Program-made: the position numbers and the translations under genes
Part shown: positions 20,633 through 29,995 of the stretch, piece by piece
Layout: each line of letters opens with the position of its first letter
Numbering within the stretch: the stretch's first letter is position 1
Origin: Saprospiraceae bacterium
Lineage (GTDB): Bacteria > Bacteroidota > Bacteroidia > Chitinophagales > Saprospiraceae
Assembly (NCBI GenBank): GCA_016710625.1
Contig: JADJVK010000002.1
Span: 248,001 to 312,000, forward strand
Reading direction: 5' to 3'
DNA length: 64,000 nucleotides
The notes under the pieces: generated by a model
What the model saw: the letters and a program-made list of their open reading frames with translations, nothing else
Told to the model about the DNA's origin: nothing
Database searches by the model: none

Positions 20633-22025
20633 TTATTTTATTATTTTAGTATAGCCTATTTTGAATCCAAAATCATTTGGATTTTGTTGAAAATCAGTGC
20701 TTTGTTTCATTGTGTTAGTTATATATTGTCTGTAATATGGTGAAAACTCAATTGATGTTGTTTTATTGAAATGATAGGTTATTGGTAATATCAATTCAGC
20801 ACTTATTCCTAGCCCTTTAGCAACATAATTAGAGGTTTGTAAAGGTGTTAAGTTTTCTAAGCTATTTAAATACTTTCCGCTATTTTGTTGATAAATATCC
20901 ATCAAAGCCCCAATTTTCGGGTCAAAACTTAAATTGTCTAGGATACAAATGGATCTTGGTTTGAAATAAATTGGAATTGTAAGAGTTCTAAAAGTATTAT
21001 ATTGATTAATGGCTCTTTCATAAGTTGTTTTCTTAAATGATTTCCCATATGTGCTATCTATTGTACCGTTGATATATGTATTGATTGAAAGCAAAGAATT
21101 TGAAGAACTAGGGGTTTCTTCTACCCAAGTTTTTGACCAATTTATTTTAGTTATATATTCATTATAAATTAATCCGGATTCAAAATATTTGAAAATGCCT
21201 TTATTATAATAAAAAATTATGCCCAAATTTCTAGATTCTAATTCTTTTTCAGCTCCAAGATTTCTATCTAATATTTCTAAATTATGGGTTTTGAAATTCG
21301 AATTCCATTTTCCAATACCTGCTAACACACAGATTGATAAATGGTTTTCATCATGTTTTTTTATTAAAAATGGTACTCGATTGACCAAGATTTCATTTTT
21401 TTGAATATCTAGAAATGAAATAGGGTGATTTAAGGGGTCAAAATCTGTTTCGATATTTCTAGGATTGTGTGATTGGTTTTCAAGTGTAATTTATCATCAG
21501 CAATAAATTTTTCTGGATTTGTTTTTTCATTTTCAGGAGTGATTTGGTTGTTTATATTATCATTTAGTTTACAATGTGAAGTAGAGTTTTTTATAATATT
21601 TTTTCAAAAACAGGCACTTTGTTAAAATGATTGAAAGTTTTTTTCGATGCTGATATTTTGAAATTTTTGTTATTTGAAACTGCTGTTAATTCATTCTCAA
21701 TCAATTGTTTTGAATCATTATTTGTTTGCACAGAACTTTTATTTTCCTGTTCAGCCGAAGCTATTTCTGGTTTAAAATCTGCTTTTTCGGATGCTTTTTG
21801 TTCATTTATATTTTTTTCTTGTTTTTCAAGTAAAGGTGAACTTGAATGATTTTGAAGTAAAAAATATCCAGTAGTAGCCAAAATGATTGGCAACAATATT
21901 AACCAAATTGGATATCTCTTTTTCTTTTTGGGAGCAACTTGTTCCCAAAATTCTTGCAAATCCATATCTGATGGATGATTTTGCACTTCTTTTTTTATAT
22001 TATCTTCAAATTCTTTCCAGTTCAT
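20633..22025 (-). CDS. Anti-sigma-like inner-membrane protein fused to an outer-membrane beta-barrel domain (two apparent frameshifts)
   Basis: The first 144 residues begin with a short cytoplasmic segment (MNWKEFEDNIKKEVQNHPSD), then a basic stretch and a TM helix (IWLILLPIILATTGYFLL, about 40-57), then a polar Glu/Lys/Ser-rich periplasmic linker. This is the usual plan of Bacteroidota anti-sigma factors. The frame stops at 21591. It continues one frame over (about 21430-21598) and then again to 20633 as amphipathic, aromatic-rich strands ending FGFKIGYTKIIK, which look like a PorT/OmpA-type barrel. One missing T in the run 21599-21604 and one missing base between 21431 and 21492 restore 464 residues. 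It overlaps the ECF sigma gene by 20 bp. Likely role: sequester that sigma factor. No specific family is recognised for the barrel. Confidence 0.7.
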
Positions 22026-22565
22026 TGATTAAAGATTGTACTTGTTCTTTTAATAGTTTTCTTGCTCTAGCAAGTTGTGATCTTGAGGTACTAGGTGTTA
22101 TAGATAAGGCTTTTGCAATTTCTTCATGTGAATAATCATCAAACACATACAAATTAAAAACTTCTCTATATCCAATGGGTAATTTTTGTACTAATTTTAT
22201 GATTTCATCAAATTGTAAATTACTTAAAATTTCAGGAACTTCAATTTGTTCATCTTCAATGCTTTCTGTGGGTAATTCATATTTTATATGTCTTTGTCTT
22301 AAATATTTTAATGCCGTGTTAATTACAATACGATTCATCCAAGTCTTCAAAGAAGATATCGATGAATCGTACTGTTGGAAGTTTTTGAAGATTAAAATAT
22401 AAGATTCTTGGAGTATATCTTTTGGACTCACATTGTCATTACAAAATCTCTTTGCAGTAGATAATAAATAAGGTGCAAAATTCATGACCAATTCCTTTTG
22501 TGATTTTGGATCATGCTTTTACAGCCACTAATTATGCTATTTATATCTACTTGTTCTTGAGACAT
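22006..22565 (-). CDS. ECF RNA polymerase sigma-70 factor (one apparent frameshift near start)
   Basis: Region 2 (DILQESYILIFKNFQQYD, LKTWMNRIVINTALKYLRQ) and region 4 (LPIGYREVFNLYVFDDYSHE, IAKALSITPSTSRSQLARAR) are clear. The continuous frame opens only at 22491, inside region 2. Adding one T to the run 22517-22520 (A on the coding strand) joins it to an upstream ATG at 22565. The result is a typical ECF start (IISGCKKHDPKSQKELVMNF) and about 186 residues. The repaired gene overlaps the upstream lipoprotein gene by 19 bp and the downstream anti-sigma/barrel gene by 20 bp, consistent with translational coupling. The inducing signal is unknown. Confidence 0.87.
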
Positions 22566-24295
22566 TTGTGATAATTAATTATCTCTTTTACTTTAAAATC
22601 AATTCTATAAGAAGTATTTTTATAAATTCCCACCAAATATCCTGATGTATAATCTCCAGGTTTTGGAACGGTATTTAGATTTAATTTGTCATTGTCATTA
22701 CAATCACAGCTAGAACAAAAGTTGCAACTTAAGTTTTCAATTGTTGAGCCACCATTATCATATGCAAATGACAAAGACTTCATCGTAGCTTCATTAGTAC
22801 TGATTGGATCAAATGACATTTGAAACATGGTGGTTGGAGTCCCTAAAAAATTAATACTTAATGGACTTGTACTAAAGTCATGAAAGAAGTTACCAGTTAT
22901 CAATTTTGAAGAGCCATTATAATTCACCAAAACATACTCGTCTAATTGATTGCAAACCAAAAGATTACCAATGTTTAACTTGTTGTTGGTTGATGAAATA
23001 CTTATTTTATTACTAACAGATGGATTACTAAAATCATAGCCAACTAAAAACATTTTAGAACCATCGCAATTATTATAATGGATATTAAATGTTCCGTCAC
23101 TTGCTGTTTTTTGAGTGGATAATGTTCCGCCAGAGCTATTTAAAATATAGATTAGTCCGTTTTTAATTGGATTACTATTACAATCAACTAATGTTCCACT
23201 GATATTTAAATCATTTTTCAAAACAACTTTTATAGCTTTTAAGTCCAAATCAGTTGTAAGAGCATTGATACTTTGTGAAAAAATGCTATTGCCACAATTA
23301 TCAATGATTTCTAATTTTAATGCTTCGTCAGCTGGGACAAAACCATCGAAATAGCCTTGATTATTGGTTTTATCTTCCGCAAATCCTTGTGTGCTAGAGG
23401 TTATCCTAACCTTAAAGTTACTTAAAACTTCGTTTTGGTCATTCACAACTTGACCAGAGATTTTAAAATACTTCTTTAATTGGTTTGCCGCCCAAAAAGT
23501 GAAATGGCTAACTTTCCCAACATAGGTACTGCCTTCTAGATTTGCAGTTCCTTCTTCTACCCAATTTCCAGTCTTTTCATCAAAATAACTTAAACTGATA
23601 GCAGATGGTTTGTTAGCTGCATTGTTTATAATATTTAAGCCAATTGTTGCTGGTTTTGAGGCATTTATATTAAGTTTTTGTCCACTTGTGCCTTGAAGTT
23701 CTATAGCTGAAATGTTAAAGATATTGGCGAAAAAAGAATTTTTATCTGCAGAAACACCTCTGAAATCCCCAGGAACTTGATATAAATCATTTGGATTTAT
23801 GGATTTTGCCAAAACTTTTACATTCCCAGAATAGACATTACCATTTGCATCTATGATTGAATTCGGTTGGAAAATAACATACCCTCCATTGAAATCAACT
23901 TTTTTTGATTCGCTAGAATTGAAACTTCCAATTTCAGTTTTCTTTTGTAAATAAATATCAACATTGTCTGTATTTCCTAATCTTGCAAAAGTGAATTTTC
24001 CTGCAGCGAAATAACCATCTTTTACCGCAGAAATATAATTTCCATTTGCATTTAATGGAGTGTTATTAATAAAATAAAATCCATCTTGATTGGTTGTGTA
24101 GTTTTTACCATTAATTTCTATAGTTGTATTTTCTAAAGGAATATTTCCTTCGCCAAATACTCTACCTGTAATAGAAGATTCAACATTTTTCGTTGGAATT
24201 GGATCTTGTGTGTCAATAACTTTTGTAATATCGCTATCCTTTCTACAAGAAGAAAGAACCGCTAGAATTAGAACCGAAAATAAAATTTTTTTCAT
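22547..24295 (-). CDS. Surface lipoprotein with carboxypeptidase-regulatory-like domains
   Basis: 582 residues with a lipoprotein signal (lipobox LSSC, Cys17). Carboxypeptidase-regulatory-like beta-sandwich repeats are visible at about 42-115 (SITGRVFGEGNIPLENTTIE, NQDGFYFIN), 283-350 (FKISGQVVNDQNEVLSN) and 365-430 (LNISGTLVDCNSNPIKNG). A central segment has the HFTFWAAN motif frequent in related Bacteroidota proteins. A Cys-rich stretch (NFCSSCDCND) lies near the C-terminus. No enzyme motif is seen. It is the first gene of the overlapping sigma/anti-sigma operon, so its production or folding may be coupled to that regulatory pair (inference). Confidence 0.75.
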   Translation of the reverse strand: MKKILFSVLILAVLSSCRKDSDITKVIDTQDPIPTKNVESSITGRVFGEGNIPLENTTIEINGKNYTTNQDGFYFINNTPLNANGNYISAVKDGYFAAGKFTFARLGNTDNVDIYLQKKTEIGSFNSSESKKVDFNGGYVIFQPNSIIDANGNVYSGNVKVLAKSINPNDLYQVPGDFRGVSADKNSFFANIFNISAIELQGTSGQKLNINASKPATIGLNIINNAANKPSAISLSYFDEKTGNWVEEGTANLEGSTYVGKVSHFTFWAANQLKKYFKISGQVVNDQNEVLSNFKVRITSSTQGFAEDKTNNQGYFDGFVPADEALKLEIIDNCGNSIFSQSINALTTDLDLKAIKVVLKNDLNISGTLVDCNSNPIKNGLIYILNSSGGTLSTQKTASDGTFNIHYNNCDGSKMFLVGYDFSNPSVSNKISISSTNNKLNIGNLLVCNQLDEYVLVNYNGSSKLITGNFFHDFSTSPLSINFLGTPTTMFQMSFDPISTNEATMKSLSFAYDNGGSTIENLSCNFCSSCDCNDNDKLNLNTVPKPGDYTSGYLVGIYKNTSYRIDFKVKEIINYHKCLKNK

Positions 24296-24465
24296 TTTTT
24301 AAATAATAATAAAAATTAACTAATAGTGGAGTACTCTAATGCCTATATCCAATTTGGATAAAAAATGCTGCATCAATTTATGTTTTTTTTCATTTATTTT
24401 TCAACTTATTTTTATTATTGCTATTAATTATGTTGAAATCAAATTAAAACTCATTTATAAGAATT

Positions 24466-24879
24466 ATGATTTATCCAGTACTTATTTTAATATTAAATTC
24501 TTTCAATATAAATTACTCGTTGAATATCAATATTGAAAATATAAATCCATCAAAAGGGCAATTGATGATTGCTGTCTATAACTCCAAACAGCTTTATATG
24601 AAGACAGAAAAAGCATTTAGTAAACAGATTTTAAAATTAAATGGAAAAAAAGCTGAATTTATTCAATTTAAAGATTTGCCAATGGGCGAATACTCGGTTG
24701 CAGTCATTCATGATGAAAATAATAATGGAAAATTAGATACCAATATTTTTGGAATCCCAACAGAAGCTTATGGTTTTTCAAATAATATTAGACCTAAATT
24801 TAGAGCTGCTAATTGGGACGAAACCAAATTTTTAATGAATAAAAATGTTGGGCTTAATATAAAACTTGATAAATGGTGA
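24466..24879 (+). CDS. Secreted DUF2141 protein
   Basis: 137 residues. A short signal-like hydrophobic N-terminus (MIYPVLILILNSF) is followed by the DUF2141 pattern: GQLMIAVYNS, FKDLPMGEYSVAVIHDENNN, GKLDTNIFGIPTEAYGFSNN. The HDENNNGKLD segment looks like a Ca-binding loop. Function of the family is unknown; periplasmic or secreted. It is convergent with the acyloxyacyl hydrolase gene, separated by only 6 bp. Confidence 0.82.
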   Translation: MIYPVLILILNSFNINYSLNINIENINPSKGQLMIAVYNSKQLYMKTEKAFSKQILKLNGKKAEFIQFKDLPMGEYSVAVIHDENNNGKLDTNIFGIPTEAYGFSNNIRPKFRAANWDETKFLMNKNVGLNIKLDKW

Positions 24880-24885
24880 TAGATT

Positions 24886-25941
24886 TTAGAAACTATAACC
24901 CAATCTGATATCAGGAAAATAAGCAACTACCCCATGTGCTAAAAGACTACCACCTATTTTGATATTTTTATTCAGATAAATATCTAAACCCCAGCGATGA
25001 TACCAAGAGGAAAGACCAGATGGGGTAGGGTGTAGGTAAATACCAAACTGTTGCGAAAAATGAACAGAGCCCCACAGAAATTCATGCCCTAATAATAATC
25101 CAGTTTTATGAAAATTGTACGGAGTATTTGGGGAATCTTCCACTTGTGCATAATCTAAAAAATGTTCTACACCAATTGTGAGCCCATTATTTCTATTGTA
25201 TTGATGACTATATTGAACATTCAACCCATAAATTGGCTTATTTACTTGATTGTTGGATACTAAATTTTTTGAAGCAGTGAAAAAATTAACTGACCAATAA
25301 TCCTTTTTCAAATAGGAATTGTTTCGATATTGAGCTAATAATTTTTGAATAGGTAATCGATTATTTGGATAGTATTTTATTGCGATTTGATTATCTAGCC
25401 AATTGATCCCTTTGTTAGGAAGTTTGACGCCTCCATTAGAAATATGGCTCAATCCAGTCGAAATTGATAGTTGTAATTTGGGCGTTAAGTTGATATTAGC
25501 ATTAACTCCCAGTGTCAAAAAGGCACTAATTGGGGCACTATATGCATTATTTTCTTTAAAATCGTACTTATTTAAATAGGACATACCAACTCCAACTCTT
25601 GAATCTATATCAATAATCTTGGAGTGAAAAATTGTTGGGTGAATAGAATAAGCAGCAATAGCACCTTTCCCAAGTATAATATTCTGAAAATCAATTAATT
25701 TTAAGTTTATGGATAGGGCAGGGAGTCCAGCATATTTATTGAAAGATGCCGAATCAGTTTTTCGCCAAAAATAGGAAAATGAAATACCTAATGGATTCGA
25801 AGATTTTACATTTTCTATTGCTTTACTATGTATCAGAACTTTTCCATAATCGAGTCCTAATTCTATTGACCTTTCTGTTTTGGATTGACAAATAGCTAAT
25901 ATGGGGATAAATAAAATTAAGTATTTAATGGTTGATATCAT
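24886..25941 (-). CDS. Acyloxyacyl hydrolase (PagL-like lipid A 3-O-deacylase family)
   Basis: 351 residues with a signal peptide (to about 19). The catalytic-type motif is H166-I-S168-N (LSHISNGGVKLPNKG). In PagL the His-Ser pair of an HxSN motif removes the 3-O acyl chain of lipid A. The amphipathic strands and C-terminal aromatic end (YFPDIRLGYSF) suggest an outer-membrane beta-barrel. It is longer than PagL itself (about 150 residues), as in other Bacteroidota members annotated as acyloxyacyl hydrolases. Start 4 bp from the stop of the MBL hydrolase gene upstream suggests co-transcription. Likely role: outer-membrane lipid A remodelling (inference). Confidence 0.78.
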   Translation of the reverse strand: MISTIKYLILFIPILAICQSKTERSIELGLDYGKVLIHSKAIENVKSSNPLGISFSYFWRKTDSASFNKYAGLPALSINLKLIDFQNIILGKGAIAAYSIHPTIFHSKIIDIDSRVGVGMSYLNKYDFKENNAYSAPISAFLTLGVNANINLTPKLQLSISTGLSHISNGGVKLPNKGINWLDNQIAIKYYPNNRLPIQKLLAQYRNNSYLKKDYWSVNFFTASKNLVSNNQVNKPIYGLNVQYSHQYNRNNGLTIGVEHFLDYAQVEDSPNTPYNFHKTGLLLGHEFLWGSVHFSQQFGIYLHPTPSGLSSWYHRWGLDIYLNKNIKIGGSLLAHGVVAYFPDIRLGYSF

Positions 25942-25944
25942 AAT

Positions 25945-26778
25945 TTAGAGTTTTCCTTTTTCTCCTGCTATATATTGATTTTTTTCATTTTTGATGATAG
26001 TGCAATATTCAAATTCAGGGTCGTGTTCTAAAATTAATTTTGCATTATTTTCAAAAGCATAATTTAATAACCACTCTTTTTCTTTCATCGTCTCCAATGG
26101 TCTCACATCATAACTCATGACATATGGCATCCCGATATGAAGAATAGAAGGGATTAAATCCGCACAATATATGAACGTTTGATTTTGGGATTTTATTATT
26201 GGGCACATCATTGCTTCAGTATGACCATATAAAAAACGGATATGAAAATTATTTCCCCATGCTATATCTTGTTGAACGTCAATCATTTTTAAAATGCCCA
26301 ATTCTTGAAGGGGTAAAATATTTTCACTCAAAAAAGATGCTTTTTCTCTAAAATTTGGCTTAATTGCCCAATCCCAATGTTTTTGATTGCTCCAATAAGT
26401 TGCATTTGGAAATGTAGGTACTATTTTGTCCCCATCTCTTTTGAGGGCTCCCCCACAATGATCAAAGTGAAGGTGAGTCAAAAATACATCTGTAATATCT
26501 TCGGGTTGAATGGAATGCTCAGATAATGAATCAATTAGATTGAATGCTCCATGTGGATGAAAATGAGATCTGAATTTCTCATCTTGTTTGTCTCCTATCC
26601 CACAATCTATCAAGATATTTTTAGATCCATCTTTTATTAAAAGGCATCTCATGGACCAGGTGCAAAGATTCATTTCGTCAGGTGGATTCATTTTCTCCCA
26701 CATTTTCTTTGGGACCACTCCAAACATGGCTCCTCCATCTAACTTGAAAAAACCTGATTGTATGCTATATATTTCCAT
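25945..26778 (-). CDS. MBL-fold metallohydrolase (AHL-lactonase-like group)
   Basis: 277 residues with the metallo-beta-lactamase zinc motif HLHFDH (102-107), a later His in FLYGHTEAM and Asp in YCADLIPS, giving a complete binuclear site. The N-terminal LIDCGIGDK is typical of this group. There is no signal peptide, so it is probably cytoplasmic. Relatives include N-acyl homoserine lactonases, but substrate cannot be assigned from sequence. It is followed at 4 bp by the acyloxyacyl hydrolase gene and preceded at 44 bp by the ABC exporter genes. Confidence 0.85.
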   Translation of the reverse strand: MEIYSIQSGFFKLDGGAMFGVVPKKMWEKMNPPDEMNLCTWSMRCLLIKDGSKNILIDCGIGDKQDEKFRSHFHPHGAFNLIDSLSEHSIQPEDITDVFLTHLHFDHCGGALKRDGDKIVPTFPNATYWSNQKHWDWAIKPNFREKASFLSENILPLQELGILKMIDVQQDIAWGNNFHIRFLYGHTEAMMCPIIKSQNQTFIYCADLIPSILHIGMPYVMSYDVRPLETMKEKEWLLNYAFENNAKLILEHDPEFEYCTIIKNEKNQYIAGEKGKL

Positions 26779-26822
26779 TTTGAAATTTTAATTGATTTCA
26801 AAATTAAGCAATATATTAATTG

Positions 26823-27497
26823 CTACAAAATTTTGCCATCTTCCATTTCAATAATTCTATTAGTATTGAGTGCAAAATCATTATCATGAGTAACAATTAA
26901 TAAGGTTTGATTAAATACTTCGCTCAATTCCTTGAAAATATCGAATACGATTTGACTGTTTTTTTTATCCAAATTTCCAGTCGGCTCGTCACCCATAATG
27001 ATAATTGGGTCATTAATTAATGCTCTTGCAATAGCGACTCTCTGTTTTTGTCCACCAGATAATTGATTGGGTTTTTTATATGCTTCTTTCTCGATTCCTA
27101 AAATCTTTAGCTTCTCATAAGCTTTGTCTTCCACTTCTTTTTGGCTCAGTTTTCCTAAATTCAAACCCGGAAGTGCCACATTTTTTAAAACTGAAAATTC
27201 ATTTAGTAAGTAATGAAATTGAAAAACAAACCCAATTTTTTCATTTCTGACGAATGCTAATTCTTTTTCTTTTTTTTGTTTCATACTGACACCATCTATC
27301 AGTAAATCACCTGAATAATCTGTATCCATGGTGGAAAGTATGTACAATAAGGTGGATTTACCACAACCTGACTTTCCTGTGATAGAAACAAATTCTCCTT
27401 TATTGAGTGAAAAATTAATATCTTTCAAAACCTGAACTGTGGTTGGGTCGTGAAAATATTTCGAAATATTTACTGCTTCTAGAACTTTTTGATTCAT
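26823..27497 (-). CDS. ABC transporter ATP-binding protein (LolD/MacB type)
   Basis: 224 residues. Walker A GKSGCGKST (41-49), Q-loop FQFHYLLNEF, signature LSGGQKQR, Walker B IIMGDEPTGNLD and H-loop VTHD are all present. The PTGNLD form is typical of the LolD/MacB/FtsE clade that drives periplasmic rather than transmembrane transport. It lies 1 bp after the permease gene and completes an adaptor-permease-ATPase operon. Confidence 0.93.
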   Translation of the reverse strand: MNQKVLEAVNISKYFHDPTTVQVLKDINFSLNKGEFVSITGKSGCGKSTLLYILSTMDTDYSGDLLIDGVSMKQKKEKELAFVRNEKIGFVFQFHYLLNEFSVLKNVALPGLNLGKLSQKEVEDKAYEKLKILGIEKEAYKKPNQLSGGQKQRVAIARALINDPIIIMGDEPTGNLDKKNSQIVFDIFKELSEVFNQTLLIVTHDNDFALNTNRIIEMEDGKIL

Positions 27498-27498
27498 A

Positions 27499-28755
27499 TT
27501 ATTTCCCTCTGATGATAATTACTGGATCTACTTTACTAGCTTTTCTTGAAGGAAAATAACCTGCAAAATAAGTGGTGACAATTGAAAAAATTCCTCCAAT
27601 CAAATAGTATTTTGGATTGTAACTCACTGGGTACGTTTTGATTGTAGGCAAAGCAGCTGTATTGAATGGGATTTGATCTATTAAGTAAGAAGTACCGAAC
27701 CCAAATAACAATCCCAAAATTCCTCCAAAAATACCAATTGTCAAAGCAATGGAAATGAAAATAAATTTGACTTGACTTCCTGAAAAACCAGTGGCTTTTA
27801 ATATGGCGATGGTATCCATTTTTTCATAAATCATCATATTCAAAATGTTATATATTCCAAAGCCTGCTACAATTAATAAAGTAATTCCCACTGCATAAGA
27901 AATTAATGACCTAACTGAACTTCCGGTTTCATATTGTGCATTTGCAGTCTGAATATCAATGGCATCCACATTGAAAGTACTCCTAAATTCAGCAGCTATC
28001 TGTGGTGCTAAATTCAAATTTTTCAACTTAATTTGAATATCTGTAATATAATTATTAGAAACACCCAACAATTTTTGTGCTGTGCTAATGGAAGTATAAC
28101 TCTGCACCTTATCGATATCTTTGATTCCCGACTGAAATATGCCCACTACTTTTAATTGAGAAATTTCCCCTTTATTTGAGGTAACTTGAATCACATCGCC
28201 AATATCAACAAGCAAAACATCGGCTGCTCCTTTTCCTAAAATAATGCTATTGGAAACTGTTTTAAGATCTTCACTATTTCCTTTGATAACATAATCAGAA
28301 AACGTAAATAACTTGTTTTCAGCTATGACATCTATTCCATTGATTATCCCTGAAATATCGATGGTTCCTGTATTATAAAATACTTGAGTTGTCAATTTTG
28401 GAGAAACACCGAGTACCCGATTATCTGATTTTAATGTTTGAATGATGGCGCCGCTATTATAAATCTGAGATAGTTCATTTTTGGGTTTTTTGGAGGAAAT
28501 AAAATTATAGATATTTTCATTGAAAAAATACTTGTCAGTTGGCTGATTTTCAGTAGGTAATATTTCATTATAAATACTAATATGTGGTGTTCTGTTGATA
28601 ACTAATCCATCCAGTAACTCATTAAGGCCATTCATAAATCCAAGTAATGCTATGAACATCGTGATACTGAAGGTAACACCTATTGCGGCAACTAATGTTT
28701 GTTTCCATCTTGCCAAAAGCAAAGCATAAGCTATTGAAAATGTTAATTTTATCAT
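27499..28755 (-). CDS. ABC transporter permease (FtsX/MacB/LolC-like)
   Basis: 418 residues. One N-terminal TM helix (about 17-43), a large periplasmic domain (about 45-275) and three C-terminal TM helices (about 285-310, 330-360, 380-400) match the MacB/LolCE topology. Motifs LISYAVGITLLIVAGFGIYN, ILKATGFSGSQV and the ending RKASKVDPVIIIRGK are family hallmarks. It overlaps the adaptor gene by 1 bp. The presence of a HlyD adaptor favours a MacAB-like exporter over Lol lipoprotein sorting, but the cargo is unknown. Confidence 0.9.
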   Translation of the reverse strand: MIKLTFSIAYALLLARWKQTLVAAIGVTFSITMFIALLGFMNGLNELLDGLVINRTPHISIYNEILPTENQPTDKYFFNENIYNFISSKKPKNELSQIYNSGAIIQTLKSDNRVLGVSPKLTTQVFYNTGTIDISGIINGIDVIAENKLFTFSDYVIKGNSEDLKTVSNSIILGKGAADVLLVDIGDVIQVTSNKGEISQLKVVGIFQSGIKDIDKVQSYTSISTAQKLLGVSNNYITDIQIKLKNLNLAPQIAAEFRSTFNVDAIDIQTANAQYETGSSVRSLISYAVGITLLIVAGFGIYNILNMMIYEKMDTIAILKATGFSGSQVKFIFISIALTIGIFGGILGLLFGFGTSYLIDQIPFNTAALPTIKTYPVSYNPKYYLIGGIFSIVTTYFAGYFPSRKASKVDPVIIIRGK

Positions 28756-29837
28756 TATTTTTTTGGTAAAGTTATTGCATCATTTTCACTTAATCCGGAT
28801 GTGATTTCGACTTTTCTATAGTCCTTTAGCCCAGTTTTTACAATTATTTTTTCACCATTTTTATCATAGACTATTGAATCTTGAACCAAATAATTTCTAG
28901 GAATTAGAATGACATTGTTTTTAATATTCAAAATGATATTTGCTTCAAAGGTGATGTTTGGATACAAAACTTCAGGTTGTATTACAAATTCTGCCTCAAC
29001 GAGAAATGTCTTACTTTTCTCATTCATATAGGGTGAAATTTTAGTAATTTTTGCTTCAAAAGTTTTTCCATCATAACTGTCCATTGTGATGATTACCTTT
29101 TGATTTTTTCTAACTTTTATGATGTCTTTTTCATCAATTTGCATTTCCAAAATAAATTGGTTGCTACTTCCAATAACTGCAATTGGAGTTTGAGGGCTGA
29201 TGATTTCACCTTCGTTTTTAAAAAGCCGATAAACCATTCCGTCCACCTCACTTTTTAATATAAAGTCACTTTCTAGTTTATTAGAAATTTGAAGATTCTT
29301 TTTTGATTGGTTCGCATTAAAGTTCAAAGTTTTTTTTAGGTCAGCAAATCTTATTTGTGCAGAAGAATAGGCATTTTTCGAATTTTCATAAGCTAATTTT
29401 CTGTGTTCCAAATCTGCCAAAGTCCCAATCTGATTGTTATCCCACAAGTTTTTGTATTTGTAATAAAGTGTAGAATCACTCTGCATCGATTTTTTTGCCA
29501 ATTCAATTGATAATTGAGCATCGTTTAGCTTTCCTTGGTTGGAAGATAGTGCAGCCAAATCAGCAGCTAATAACGCATTATCTTTGTTATATTTTTGAGT
29601 TTCATTATAGATGGAAAGAATAGGGGTTCCTTTTTTTACCATTTCTCCTTCCTTAATAAAGATTTTATTAATTATCCCATTTACGTTTACAAATGATTGG
29701 TATTGGTTTTTGCTTTTAATAACTCCTGAAGCATAAATGGATTCTGATATTTGCCCTTTTTCTGGGCTTATTGATTCGATCTTATTTTTGCAAGAAATAA
29801 ATAATGAAATAAATATAAATACTACTATTTTGTTCAT
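28755..29837 (-). CDS. HlyD/MacA-family periplasmic adaptor lipoprotein
   Basis: About 360 residues from the ATG at 29837. This start gives a lipoprotein signal MNKIVVFIFISLFISC; the in-frame ATG 14 codons upstream (29879) would spoil the signal. The protein shows the first lipoyl half (IFIKEGEMVKKGTPILSI), a coiled-coil hairpin (about 75-180), the second lipoyl half (DGMVYRLFKNEGEIISPQTP) and beta-barrel domains (PYMNEKSKTFLVEAEF, LIPRNYLVQD). It should link the inner-membrane permease to an outer-membrane channel that is not encoded nearby. It is the first gene of the three-gene export operon. Confidence 0.88.
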   Translation of the reverse strand: MNKIVVFIFISLFISCKNKIESISPEKGQISESIYASGVIKSKNQYQSFVNVNGIINKIFIKEGEMVKKGTPILSIYNETQKYNKDNALLAADLAALSSNQGKLNDAQLSIELAKKSMQSDSTLYYKYKNLWDNNQIGTLADLEHRKLAYENSKNAYSSAQIRFADLKKTLNFNANQSKKNLQISNKLESDFILKSEVDGMVYRLFKNEGEIISPQTPIAVIGSSNQFILEMQIDEKDIIKVRKNQKVIITMDSYDGKTFEAKITKISPYMNEKSKTFLVEAEFVIQPEVLYPNITFEANIILNIKNNVILIPRNYLVQDSIVYDKNGEKIIVKTGLKDYRKVEITSGLSENDAITLPKK

Positions 29838-29940
29838 ATATAAAATGAATATTTTATCAAATAAAATGGATAAATTCAATAGTTAAAGTTACAAAATTTT
29901 AGGTTAAAATGAGCGGAAAAAATTAAATATTATACAACAA

Positions 29941-29975
29941 AAAAAGGGTCAGATTCTGAGAATCTAACCCTTTTT
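29941..29975 (-). terminator. Intrinsic terminator of the RRM gene
   Basis: A long stem (AAAAAGGGT / ACCCTTTTT plus AGATTC / GAATCT, one mismatch, loop TGA) lies 21 bp after the stop of the RRM gene. An A7 run at 29939-29945 reads as a T run on the minus strand. Confidence 0.85.
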
Positions 29976-29995
29976 GTCCATTCGGATGAAAAATA

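Noticed and set aside
24339..24536. 65-codon plus-strand frame before the DUF2141 gene
   Set aside because: It overlaps the DUF2141 gene in another frame, is hydrophobic by AT bias only, and has no recognisable family.
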